Part shown: in pieces, positions 8,830 to 15,503 of the stretch
Layout: each line of letters opens with the position of its first letter
How positions within the stretch are numbered: the stretch's first letter is position 1
DNA from: Alphaproteobacteria bacterium
Lineage (GTDB): Bacteria > Pseudomonadota > Alphaproteobacteria > Micavibrionales > Micavibrionaceae
NCBI GenBank assembly: GCA_023140905.1
Contig: JAGLKS010000034.1
Location: forward strand, 1 to 15,893
Length of the DNA stretch: 15,893 nt
Reading direction: 5' to 3'
Position numbers and translations under genes: made by a program
Notes under the pieces: generated by a model
What the model saw: only the letters and a program-made list of their open reading frames with translations
What the model was told of the DNA's origin: nothing
The model's database searches: none

Positions 8830-9107
8830 CACTCAGAAGGAAATACAGACGGTTTCTTCTCTTTGCTCTTCCAATATAGCCAGAGCTTGGTGGCTTAAAG
8901 GCACAACCTCAACACGGCGCAAACAATCGTTTAGTAATTTCTGCGGGGGTAATATCGGCAATCGGCCTTACCAAGATAGCGGTATTTCATTTGCCAGAGT
9001 TTCCCCCCGGTTATTCTTACCAGTAAATACAGGACGTCTCCATCGGAAAGCTTGTATTGCTTATCCTTTGGTTTGGCTGTTTTGCAGGTTTTATCGCTTA
9101 ATTTCAT
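8830..9107 (-). pseudogene. Tyrosine integrase remnant (P4-type, DUF4102 arm domain)
   Basis: The minus strand has an ATG at 9107 opening a 58-codon frame: MKLSDKTCKTAKPKDKQYKL, then SDGDVLYLLVRITGGKLWQM and KYRYLGKA. This is the N-terminal arm DNA-binding (DUF4102) domain of P4-like site-specific integrases, which insert islands at tRNA 3' ends. After LGKA the match jumps. A different frame gives IADITPAEITKRL, the start of a core-binding domain. A third gives VEVVPLSHQALAILEE, part of the catalytic domain, then a shifted VFPSEW. The first frame ends at a TAA (8931-8933). So about 280 bases hold three separate pieces of a roughly 400-residue protein, with internal deletions and at least two frameshifts. 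The catalytic Arg-His-Tyr residues are absent. It lies about 170 bases from the 3' end of tRNA-Val, the expected position for such an integrase. Confidence 0.78.
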
Positions 9108-9112
9108 TTACA

Positions 9113-9177
9113 TTACCCCCAGCTATATGCCGTTACCCCCACATATTACCTCCAGCATTTGGTTGATTTGGGGGCAA
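9113..9177 (-). repeat. Iterated 9-bp repeats upstream of integrase remnant (arm-site-like)
   Basis: Read on the minus strand, TGGGGGTAA occurs at 9113-9121 and 9133-9141, and the variant TGGAGGTAA at 9146-9154. A related TGGGGGCAA lies in the opposite orientation at 9169-9177. The three direct copies are 20 and 13 bases apart and end just six bases before the integrase start codon. Position and iteration fit arm-type integrase binding sites, which the DUF4102 domain recognises; they could also have regulated the integrase promoter. Confidence 0.6.
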
Positions 9178-9279
9178 TGCAATGTAACTCAATAAACGAG
9201 TATGGAATTAAACATACTTGCGACGACGCAAGGAGAAAAAAGCTTTATGGAAATTTAGAGAGTTTTGTAAAGAGTCTAT

Positions 9280-9355
9280 TGGTGGGTGGTGAGGGGTTCG
9301 AACCCCCGACCTCCTCGGTGTAAACGAGATGCTCTCCCAGCTGAGCTAACCACCC
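9280..9355 (-). tRNA. tRNA-Val, anticodon UAC
   Basis: A complete cloverleaf can be drawn on the minus strand. The acceptor GGGTGGT pairs with ACCACCC, the D-arm contains AGCTCAGCTGGGAGAGC, the anticodon stem TCTCG/CGAGG holds loop TTTACAC with anticodon TAC, and the T-arm GGGGGTTCGAACCCC is standard. Discriminator A and an encoded CCA (9280-9282) complete it. The 3' end faces the integrase remnant, which makes this gene the probable former attachment site of that element. Confidence 0.97.
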
Positions 9356-9375
9356 AAATTGAACGGACCCGCATA

Positions 9376-9404
9376 TATCTAATGATTTTGGCGATAAAAT
9401 GCAA
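9376..9404 (-). promoter_or_regulatory. Putative sigma70 promoter of tRNA-Val
   Basis: On the minus strand TTGCAT (-35, 9399-9404) and TAGATA (-10, 9376-9381) are separated by exactly 17 bases. The -10 box is followed by a GC-rich stretch (GCGGGTCC) before the tRNA 5' end at 9355, resembling the discriminator of stringently controlled stable-RNA promoters. The candidate tig promoter has the same -10 hexamer and spacing. Confidence 0.5.
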
Positions 9405-9442
9405 GGAGTTTTTGTATAATGGTTGCAAAAGAATAATGTCTT

Positions 9443-9478
9443 AAAAAGGACACCGGCCACACAAAATTAGCATGGCCG
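9443..9478 (-). terminator. Rho-independent terminator of hup
   Basis: On the minus strand a 9-bp stem CGGCCATGC/GTGTGGCCG (9470-9478 with 9454-9462, two G-U pairs) closes a 7-base loop and is followed by a T run at 9443-9447 a few bases beyond the stem. It lies about 50 bases after the hup stop codon and before tRNA-Val. Confidence 0.72.
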
Positions 9479-9526
9479 ATGTAATAAACTGTTCTATCTT
9501 AATGATAGCTATAAAAACAAAGCAAA

Positions 9527-9802
9527 TTACTTGTTAACAGCTTCTTTAAGGTCTTTACCAGCTTTAAACTTAGGTTGTTTTGATGCCGGGATTTGGAGTG
9601 GTTCTCCAGTACGTGGGTTGCGGCCAGTTGTCGCTGCACGATTTGATACGGAGAATGTACCAAAACCAACAAGACGTACATCTTCGCCGGTTTTCAAGCT
9701 ACCTTTGATAGCTTCGATAACGGCATCAACAGCTGAAGCTGCCTTTTGTTTAGAGATGTCTGCTGATTCAGCAACTTTTGATACTAGGTCATTTTTGTTC
9801 AC
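9527..9802 (-). CDS. hup: DNA-binding protein HU
   Basis: A histone-like dimeric nucleoid protein that bends and compacts DNA without strong sequence preference. The 91-residue product has the full HU pattern: MNKNDLVSKVAE at the N-terminal helix, the turn GFGTFSVSNRAA (46-57), and the flexible DNA-binding arm RNPRTGEPLQIPA (61-73) with the intercalating proline, ending in FKAGKDLKEAVNK. The start is GTG at 9802, with a strong AGGGGG five bases upstream. It follows lon on the same strand after a 158-base gap, enough for its own promoter, and a clear terminator lies just downstream, so it is probably a separate high-level transcript. lon-hup-tRNA-Val is a classical alphaproteobacterial order. 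HU rather than IHF is indicated by the arm sequence and isolation from pheT. Confidence 0.96.
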   Translation of the reverse strand: MNKNDLVSKVAESADISKQKAASAVDAVIEAIKGSLKTGEDVRLVGFGTFSVSNRAATTGRNPRTGEPLQIPASKQPKFKAGKDLKEAVNK

Positions 9803-9960
9803 AAGAACCCCCTATGTGTTTAAGTAAAAAAACCAAACTATTTTCAAAACCATTTCTAAAAATAGATACCAATCAAACAACAGAAAACCACAATATAAAT
9901 GTCAGTGCTGTTTTTCCATCGCTTCAGGTGATTCCTTTTTAATCTTTTTTTTAAAAAGAC

Positions 9961-12372
9961 TCAATGCCGAATCACGCTTTCACCCTTGTTTTCTGTGGTT
10001 TTCGAGGAAATTTGGTCTAATTCTTCATTTTTTATAGACTCTAGAGATACCGGCATATCCAAAAGAGCACGCGAAAGGACCTCATCAATAGCTTTAACAG
10101 GCACAATTTCCAGTGTCTTTAACACATTTTTTGGAATCTCTTCCAAATCTTTTTCGTTATCAGCGGGAATCAAAACAGTTTTTATACCACCACGAAGAGC
10201 TGCTAAAAGTTTTTCTTTTAAGCCTCCTATCGCGGTCACATTTCCACGTAAATTAATTTCTCCTGTCATGGCAATATCCCGGCGAATAGGTATTCCTGTT
10301 AATGCAGAAATAATTGCTGTGACCATTGCAGCTCCCGCAGAAGGTCCATCTTTTGGTATAGCTCCCTCTGGTACATGAACGTGAACCTGCTTTTCTTTTA
10401 AGATTTTATAATCCAGTCCATATTGAGCTGCTCGTGATTTAGTTAGCATTTCTGCAACAATTACTGATTCCTTCATAACCTCTTTCAGATTGCCTGTTGT
10501 AGAAACCTTACAATCTTTGCCCGCCATTGTTACAGCTTCGATAGATAGAAGATCTCCTCCACTTTCAGTATAAGCCAGACCGTTTACAACACCTACACGG
10601 TCCTGTTGTTCAATCTCACCATAGCGATATTTTTTAACGCCTGCATATTTTTCCAGACTTCTAGGCGTTACAGAAATTTTTTCTTTACCTTTCATCAAAA
10701 TATCTTTGACTGCTTTACGGCAAAGATTTGCTAATTCGCGCTCTAAATTCCGCACACCTGCTTCACGCGTATAATAACGGATAAGCTCCAGAATAGCCGC
10801 ATCACTAATGCTAAACTCTTTTTGCTTCAAACCGGCGGCCTTAATTTGCTTTTTAAGAAGATGACGTTTTGCAATTTTAAGTTTCTCATCCTCTGTATAA
10901 CCGGAGATACGAATAATCTCCATACGATCAAGTAATGGTCTTGGCATATTAGCCACGTTGTTTGCCGTACACACAAACATGACATCCGAGAGATCATAAT
11001 CCAGTTCCAGATAATGATCCTGAAAACGTTCATTTTGTTCAGGGTCTAAAACTTCCAGCAAGGCCGAGCTTGGATCACCGCGCCAATCAGAGCCAAGCTT
11101 ATCAACCTCATCAAACAAAAAGAGTGGATTTACTGTTCCGGCTTTTTTCATGCCTTGTATGACTTTACCCGGCATTGCTCCTATATAAGTGCGGCGGTGG
11201 CCTCGAATTTCGCTTTCATCACGCACCCCTCCTAAGGACATGCGTACAAAATCACGATTCGTAGCATTGGCGATTGATTGTCCCAAAGATGTTTTCCCAA
11301 CACCTGGTGGCCCTGCCAAACATAAAATAGGTCCTTTAACTTTGCGCATGCGCTGTTGCACAGCTAAATATTCGAGAATGCGCTCTTTAACTTTCTCAAG
11401 CCCATAATGATCTTTGTCCAAAACAGCTTTGGCTTGTTTGATATCTTTTTTCACACGAGAGCGTTTGGACCATGGTACATTTAAGAGCCAGTCCAGATAA
11501 TTTCGAATAACTGTTGCTTCTGCTGACATCGGACTCATCTGACGCAATTTTTTCATTTCAGATTTAGCGCGGTTTTTTGCCTCTTTAGGCATTTTGGCTT
11601 TCTCGATTTTTTCTTCGAGTTCACCCATTTCATCCAAACCACTTTCGCCTTCACCAAGTTCTTTCTGGATGGCTTTCATTTGCTCATTCAGATAATATTC
11701 ACGCTGAGTTTTTTCCATCTGGCGTTTCACGCGACTACGCACACGTTTCTCTACTTGGAGAACACCGATTTCCCCTTTCATAAGGCTATATATTTGCTCC
11801 AAACGCTGTGCTGCATTTGCCATATCCAATAGCTCTTGTTTTTGTTCAATTTTTAAAGACAAGTGCGAAGCGATTGTATCCGACATCTTAGATGGATCGC
11901 TTATTTGGTTAACAGATACAATTACTTCTGGAGGAATCCTTTTATCTAATTTTACATATTGTTCAAATTGAGACGTGACAGTACGCGACAAAGCGTCAAT
12001 CTCGTCATTATAAACAGATGTATCTTCTATCAGCGAAACTTGTGCTTCAAAAAAACCGTCATGTTCGGCCATTTCAGAAATACAAACGCGCTCACCACCT
12101 TCGACTAGAACCTTGACTGTTCCATCGGGCAACTTCAAAAGCTGTAAAATTGTTCCTATCGTACCAACATCGTATAAGTTTTCTGGTGCAGGCTCGTCTT
12201 CAGAAGGGTTTTTTTGCGTTACTAACACAACTTGCTTGTCTGTGTGCATGACATGTTCAAGCGCTTTTACCGATTTCTCACGACCGACAAAAAGTGGCAC
12301 AATCATGTGGGGGAAAACTACAATATCGCGTAGCGGTAATACAGCATAAGACATAATTTTAGCCTCTAACAT
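9961..12372 (-). CDS. lon: ATP-dependent protease Lon (LonA)
   Basis: A cytoplasmic homohexameric AAA+ serine protease that degrades misfolded and selected regulatory proteins. The 803-residue product shows the N-terminal substrate-binding LON domain (about 8-200), a coiled linker (about 200-300), the AAA+ module with Walker A GPPGVGKT (354-361), Walker B LFLFDEVD (417-424), and the protease domain with PKDGPSAG carrying Ser678 and GGLKEK carrying Lys721 as the catalytic dyad. Length is normal. The annotated ATG (12372) has AGGA eight bases upstream; a second in-frame ATG six codons later (12354), giving MSYAVLPLRD, also has a GAGG eight bases upstream, and the shorter form looks more like relatives, so the start is ambiguous. 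A good sigma70 promoter lies just upstream. No clpX separates it from clpP, unlike most alphaproteobacteria. Confidence 0.97.
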   Translation of the reverse strand: MLEAKIMSYAVLPLRDIVVFPHMIVPLFVGREKSVKALEHVMHTDKQVVLVTQKNPSEDEPAPENLYDVGTIGTILQLLKLPDGTVKVLVEGGERVCISEMAEHDGFFEAQVSLIEDTSVYNDEIDALSRTVTSQFEQYVKLDKRIPPEVIVSVNQISDPSKMSDTIASHLSLKIEQKQELLDMANAAQRLEQIYSLMKGEIGVLQVEKRVRSRVKRQMEKTQREYYLNEQMKAIQKELGEGESGLDEMGELEEKIEKAKMPKEAKNRAKSEMKKLRQMSPMSAEATVIRNYLDWLLNVPWSKRSRVKKDIKQAKAVLDKDHYGLEKVKERILEYLAVQQRMRKVKGPILCLAGPPGVGKTSLGQSIANATNRDFVRMSLGGVRDESEIRGHRRTYIGAMPGKVIQGMKKAGTVNPLFLFDEVDKLGSDWRGDPSSALLEVLDPEQNERFQDHYLELDYDLSDVMFVCTANNVANMPRPLLDRMEIIRISGYTEDEKLKIAKRHLLKKQIKAAGLKQKEFSISDAAILELIRYYTREAGVRNLERELANLCRKAVKDILMKGKEKISVTPRSLEKYAGVKKYRYGEIEQQDRVGVVNGLAYTESGGDLLSIEAVTMAGKDCKVSTTGNLKEVMKESVIVAEMLTKSRAAQYGLDYKILKEKQVHVHVPEGAIPKDGPSAGAAMVTAIISALTGIPIRRDIAMTGEINLRGNVTAIGGLKEKLLAALRGGIKTVLIPADNEKDLEEIPKNVLKTLEIVPVKAIDEVLSRALLDMPVSLESIKNEELDQISSKTTENKGESVIRH

Positions 12373-12408
12373 GCAAAAAATCCTTTTTATAAAATCTAAT
12401 TTTTATTT

Positions 12409-12437
12409 ATTATGCTATGAAATTTCTACTCTATCAA
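12409..12437 (-). promoter_or_regulatory. Putative sigma70 promoter of lon
   Basis: On the minus strand TTGATA (-35, 12432-12437) and CATAAT (-10, 12409-12414) each match the consensus at five of six positions and are 17 bases apart. The -10 box ends about 37 bases before the upstream lon start codon. No heat-shock-type sigma32 element was recognised in this intergenic region. Confidence 0.6.
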
Positions 12438-12509
12438 AACCTTTTTAACAGTTTTTTGCTCCCCAAAAGCATAACTTTCATAAAGTTTTTTATTACAAGG
12501 ACCCTTCAT

Positions 12510-13160
12510 CTATTTCTTCTTATTGTCCTTGCTTTCTTTTGTTTCAGGCTTGGACTCGACAACATGGTCAATAAGCCCCCAGTCTTTAGCTTCCTCAGCG
12601 CTCATGAAATTATCACGATCCATGGCTTCTTCAACTATTTTTAGCTTTTGGCCTGTGTGCTTAACATATGTTTCATTAAGCATTTTTCGAAGACGGAGAA
12701 TTTCTTTTGCTTGAATTTCGATATCGCTGGCTTGTCCACGTGCACCGCCAGAAGGTTGGTGGATCATGATACGCGAATTTGGCAAGGAATAGCGCAAGCC
12801 ATGTTCTCCAGCCATAAGCAAGAATGACCCCATAGATGCAGCCTGTCCGATACATACAGTTGAAACTTTCGGACGAATATACTGCATTGTGTCATACATG
12901 GCTAAGCCTGCTGTAACCACTCCACCGGGGGAGTTAATGTAAAAAGAAATCTCTTTATTAGGGTTTTCCGATTCCAGAAAAAGAAGCTGCGCGCAAATAA
13001 GGGAGGAGACATAGTCGTTTACTTCTCCTGTAAGGAAGATAATACGCTCTTTCAACAAGCGTGAATAAATGTCAAAGGCACGCTCTCCCCTATTGGTTTG
13101 TTCAATAACGGTAGGGACAAGAGTGTTCATATAAGTATCAAGAGGATCACGTTCAGACAT
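12510..13160 (-). CDS. clpP: ATP-dependent Clp protease proteolytic subunit
   Basis: ClpP forms the double-heptamer serine protease barrel that degrades substrates unfolded by ClpX or ClpA in the cytoplasm. The 216-residue product carries the catalytic triad at the expected spacing: Ser109 in GQAASMGS, His134 in [12 protein letters not shown] and Asp183 in MDRDNFMS. The YINSPGG strand (74-80) is present. The N-terminal [20 protein letters not shown] contains the normal propeptide and axial loop region, and the C-terminus is a short charged tail ending KDNKKK. GGAAG lies only three bases before ATG, a short spacer. It is 160 bases downstream of tig and in the same direction. The unfoldase gene clpX, normally directly downstream, is not in the 137-base gap before lon, so ClpX must be encoded elsewhere if present. 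Confidence 0.97.
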   Translation of the reverse strand: MSERDPLDTYMNTLVPTVIEQTNRGERAFDIYSRLLKERIIFLTGEVNDYVSSLICAQLLFLESENPNKEISFYINSPGGVVTAGLAMYDTMQYIRPKVSTVCIGQAASMGSFLLMAGEHGLRYSLPNSRIMIHQPSGGARGQASDIEIQAKEILRLRKMLNETYVKHTGQKLKIVEEAMDRDNFMSAEEAKDWGLIDHVVESKPETKESKDNKKK

Positions 13161-13195
13161 ATTCTTCCACTGTTTCTTTATGTTATAGGTAATTC

Positions 13196-13271
13196 GTACG
13201 GTTTGTACTCCAGCTAAGCTTTAAGGTCTATCTGTTCAATTCACATAGTTTCAAGCTAAAATAAACCGTAC
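13196..13271. repeat. 9-bp inverted repeat in the tig-clpP intergenic region
   Basis: GTACGGTTT at 13196-13204 is exactly complementary to AAACCGTAC at 13263-13271, with 58 bases between the arms. The pair lies between tig and clpP, just upstream of the clpP start, where promoter and heat-shock regulation are expected. It may be an operator pair, a long-range RNA hairpin in a tig-clpP readthrough transcript, or chance. Confidence 0.4.
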
Positions 13272-13320
13272 CACACAGTATTGTTCATTCAAGTCGTTTA
13301 TATAAATATTTTGCAATCTA

Positions 13321-14793
13321 TTAAGACGCTTTTTTTGTAGATGCTTTTTTAGCCGGTCCTTTTTTCTTGACTGTAGCCTTTTTTGTTTTTGGCTTTTGGC
13401 TTTTTGATTCTTTTTCTTTTGTCTCAGATTTCTTTTTAGTACTTTTAGATTTCGGCTCTTTCTTTTTAGGAAAATCTTCGTCTTCGGCAGTTAATTCTTC
13501 AACACTGACTTCTTTTTCAGTTACTTCTGCTAATTCAAGAATAAAATCAATGACCTTATCTTCATAAATCGGAGCACGCAGAGATTCCAGTGTTTCACGA
13601 TTCTTTGCAAAATAATCAAAAACTTGTTTTTCCTGACCAGGATATTTTTTAGCTTCTGAAATAACAGCTTGCTGCAATTCAGCATCAGCAACTTGAATGT
13701 TATTTTCGTTTCCAATTTCAGAAAGAAGAAGTCCTAAACGCACACGACGTTCTGCAATTACTTCAAATTCTTCTTTTTCTTCATCTGTAGGCTCATCCGT
13801 GATGCCGTGTTGCATGTTATCAACTTTTATTTGATGCAAGATGTTTTTAAGCTCCATCTCTTTCATTCCCTGTGGAATTTCAAAGTTATGAGCATCATCA
13901 AGCTGATCCAGCAATTCTTTTTTTAGTTTCAAGCGGCTATGAGAGCCGTATTCATTATTAGTTTGTTCTTCAACTGCTTTGCGCAAAGCTGCGATATCTT
14001 CCATTCCCAAAGATTTAGCAAACTCATCATCGATTACCGCTTCAGCTGATTCACGAATTTCATGAATTGTCACGTCAAAAATAGCATCTCGGCCAGCAAG
14101 CTCAGCAGCATTATATTCTTCTGGAAACGCTACTTTAACCTCAATGTTATCGCTAGCTTTTTTGCCAACCAATTGGCTCTCAAAACCAGGAATAAAGCTA
14201 TTGCTGCCCAATTCAAGAGTATGTCCTTCTGCGGCCATTCCCTGATGTTCAACACCATCATCTGCTGTACGGCCTTTGAAGTCGATAACAACAGTATCCC
14301 CTTCTTTTGTAGCGCGCTCACCGTCGATTGGTTGTGTTGTTTTACGCATGGATGCAATACGCTCTAATGCATCATCAATTGCTTTATCATCTGCTTTTGC
14401 TACTAATTTTGTCAGTTTAAAGCCTTTATAATCTTCAATCTTAATTTCCGGTAGAGTTTCTATAGCCATCGTGTAGATAAGATCTTCGTCTTCATCGAAG
14501 GTTTTTGACTTAATTTCGATTTTTGGTTGAAGAGCCGGTTTAATGTTTTGATCTTTCACAGCCTGAACAGATGTTTCATTCACAGTAGCTTCCAGAACTT
14601 CTCCCATCACTGCCTTACCATAGCGTTTCTTCATCAAAGATATAGGTACTTTGCCGGGACGAAACCCTGGAATTTTAATTGTTTTTCCAACTTCCTGTAG
14701 ACGTGTCTTCACGCGCTTGGCAATATCTCCAGCGTCTACTGTAATTTCTAGTTCATGGTTTAGGCCGTCTTGTTTAAGTTGTTTTACTTGCAT
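13321..14793 (-). CDS. tig: Trigger factor, ribosome-associated chaperone
   Basis: Binds near the ribosome exit tunnel and shields nascent chains; it also has peptidyl-prolyl isomerase activity. The N-terminal ribosome-binding domain carries the signature GFRPGK (43-48). The FKBP-type PPIase domain covers about 163-247 (DTVVIDFKGRTADDG, LGSNSFIPGFESQLVG). The C-terminal helical chaperone domain runs to about 425. An unusual C-terminal extension follows (442-490) in which 22 of 49 residues are lysine, rich in KKAS/TKK units, giving a histone-like basic tail; the core trigger factor ends before it. AAGAAG lies a few bases upstream of the ATG. The order tig-clpP is the standard proteostasis cluster; 160 bases without an obvious terminator separate the two, so readthrough is likely. 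Confidence 0.96.
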   Translation of the reverse strand: MQVKQLKQDGLNHELEITVDAGDIAKRVKTRLQEVGKTIKIPGFRPGKVPISLMKKRYGKAVMGEVLEATVNETSVQAVKDQNIKPALQPKIEIKSKTFDEDEDLIYTMAIETLPEIKIEDYKGFKLTKLVAKADDKAIDDALERIASMRKTTQPIDGERATKEGDTVVIDFKGRTADDGVEHQGMAAEGHTLELGSNSFIPGFESQLVGKKASDNIEVKVAFPEEYNAAELAGRDAIFDVTIHEIRESAEAVIDDEFAKSLGMEDIAALRKAVEEQTNNEYGSHSRLKLKKELLDQLDDAHNFEIPQGMKEMELKNILHQIKVDNMQHGITDEPTDEEKEEFEVIAERRVRLGLLLSEIGNENNIQVADAELQQAVISEAKKYPGQEKQVFDYFAKNRETLESLRAPIYEDKVIDFILELAEVTEKEVSVEELTAEDEDFPKKKEPKSKSTKKKSETKEKESKSQKPKTKKATVKKKGPAKKASTKKAS

Positions 14794-14835
14794 TGCTTTG
14801 TTCTTCTTTGTGTGTAGTATTTTTTGTTTCTGTTT

Positions 14836-14864
14836 TATCTATGTCTCTTATCACGTTTTTTCAA
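14836..14864 (-). promoter_or_regulatory. Putative sigma70 promoter of tig
   Basis: On the minus strand TTGAAA (-35, 14859-14864) and TAGATA (-10, 14836-14841) are 17 bases apart, about 43 bases before the tig start. The -10 hexamer is imperfect but is identical to the one proposed for tRNA-Val. Confidence 0.38.
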
Positions 14865-14893
14865 TCATACAGTGACGAAAATGAGAAAAAAGT

Positions 14894-14918
14894 AAAAAAA
14901 AGCCGTTATATTCGGCTT
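14894..14918 (-). terminator. Rho-independent terminator upstream of tig
   Basis: On the minus strand AAGCCG/CGGCTT (14913-14918 with 14900-14905) forms a 6-bp stem with a 7-base loop followed by seven T. It would end a minus-strand transcript arriving from the right. No intact gene on that strand now precedes it: only tRNA-like debris (see 14919-15173). In related genomes a tRNA often lies upstream of tig. Confidence 0.65.
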
Positions 14919-15173
14919 CTAAGCTTTTAAATGGTGGCACGCTTGGATAGAGCAAGCTCGAACCAGCTTTTCGAGACACTAGCGGATTGGGAGACTGTAT
15001 TGCAAGGACTTTTTAACATAGAACCTAAAAACGTTCTTTTGGAACTTCCCCCTAATTTTTCTCTGGGATAAGGCCATAATTTTATATTTCTGATTTTTAC
15101 CATGCTGGGTCTTTTTGATCTGGCTTTTTTCTTATGTGCGGCCGCCCGAATTCATGGGTTGACTGCGTTAACC
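14919..15173. other. Gene-free stretch with hairpins and tRNA-3'-end-like sequence
   Basis: No coding gene is supported here. The minus strand reads GTGCCACCA at 14932-14940, like a tRNA acceptor end with CCA, directly before the orphan terminator. Next to it are two adjacent perfect hairpins: GCTTG/CAAGC with a 7-base loop (14941-14957), and CTCGAA/TTCGAG with a 7-base loop (14957-14975), containing GGTTCGAG on the minus strand, which resembles a T-loop. A full cloverleaf cannot be drawn. Further right, GAAC/GTTC/GGAAC repeats occur at about 15021-15044. Possible explanations are a decayed tRNA attachment site or the transfer origin region of the adjacent mobilization remnant. Confidence 0.4.
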
Positions 15174-15503
15174 ATAATTTTAGAAGGTGATCAACGCGGC
15201 GGTGCACGAAAAATGGTATACCACTTACTGAACATGGAAGAAAACGAGCATGTCGAAGTGCATGAAATCTTCGGCTTTCTATCTGAAAATGTTCTTGATG
15301 CTTTGCAGGAAGTCGATGCCATTAGTCGTGGCACAAAATGCAAACAATTCATGCTTTCCGTGTCCCTTAGTTCGCCAAAAGGCGAGATTGCACCCGTGGA
15401 ATATTTTGAAACTACCATTACCCGTATTGAAGAATCTTTGAATCTGGAAGGTCAGTCGCGGGTGGGTGGTGTTCCATGAAAAGGAAGGCAGGTAGACGCC
15501 ATG
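15174..15503 (+). pseudogene. Relaxase (mobilization nuclease) N-terminal remnant
   Basis: The plus frame encodes IILEGDQRGGARKMVYHLLN, then EENEHVEVHEIFGFLSENVL, DAISRGTKCKQFMLSVSLSS and EESLNLEGQSR. These match the N-terminal domain of relaxases found in alphaproteobacterial mobilizable elements (M-ILKG-QRGGA--LA-HL, EN-HVEVHELRGF, AVSRGT-CKQFLFSLSL). Family members nick DNA at oriT to start conjugative transfer. The expected initiator ATG reads ATA at 15174, with no ribosome site; an upstream ATG at 15102 would add 24 unrelated residues. At about 15459 a net +1 shift in a GGTG repeat ends the frame at 15479, although VVFHEKEGR can still be read in the next frame and RRH in the third. Homology stops near 15503, so about 110 codons of a several-hundred-codon gene survive, and the metal-binding histidine triad is incomplete. 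Non-functional. Confidence 0.75.

Noticed and set aside
8747..9166. 139-codon plus-strand open frame
   Set aside because: It is antisense to recognisable integrase and IS66 fragments, has no ribosome site and no protein-like pattern of its own.
9531..9827. Plus-strand frame opposite hup
   Set aside because: Shadow of the HU gene; no independent evidence of coding.
9901..9960. T-rich stretch after lon as a terminator
   Set aside because: The A/T runs pair only with each other and no GC stem is present.
12474..12497. AACTTT/AAAGTT mini-hairpin between clpP and lon with T-run on plus
   Set aside because: The T-run is on the strand opposite to the genes, and the 3-base loop AT-only stem is weak.
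15134..15153. GCGGCCGC next to GAATTC, like a cloning polylinker (NotI/EcoRI)
   Set aside because: Both sites can occur by chance and the flanks are not vector-like; it would merit attention only if read coverage breaks there.
15102..15173. Upstream ATG extension of the relaxase frame (24 codons)
   Set aside because: Unlike the family N-terminus, no Shine-Dalgarno, and homology begins exactly after it.
15460..15471. GGTGGGTGGTG shared with the tRNA-Val 3' end, as a possible second att copy
   Set aside because: The match is short, low-complexity, and explained by codons of the relaxase motif; it does not extend into the T-arm.
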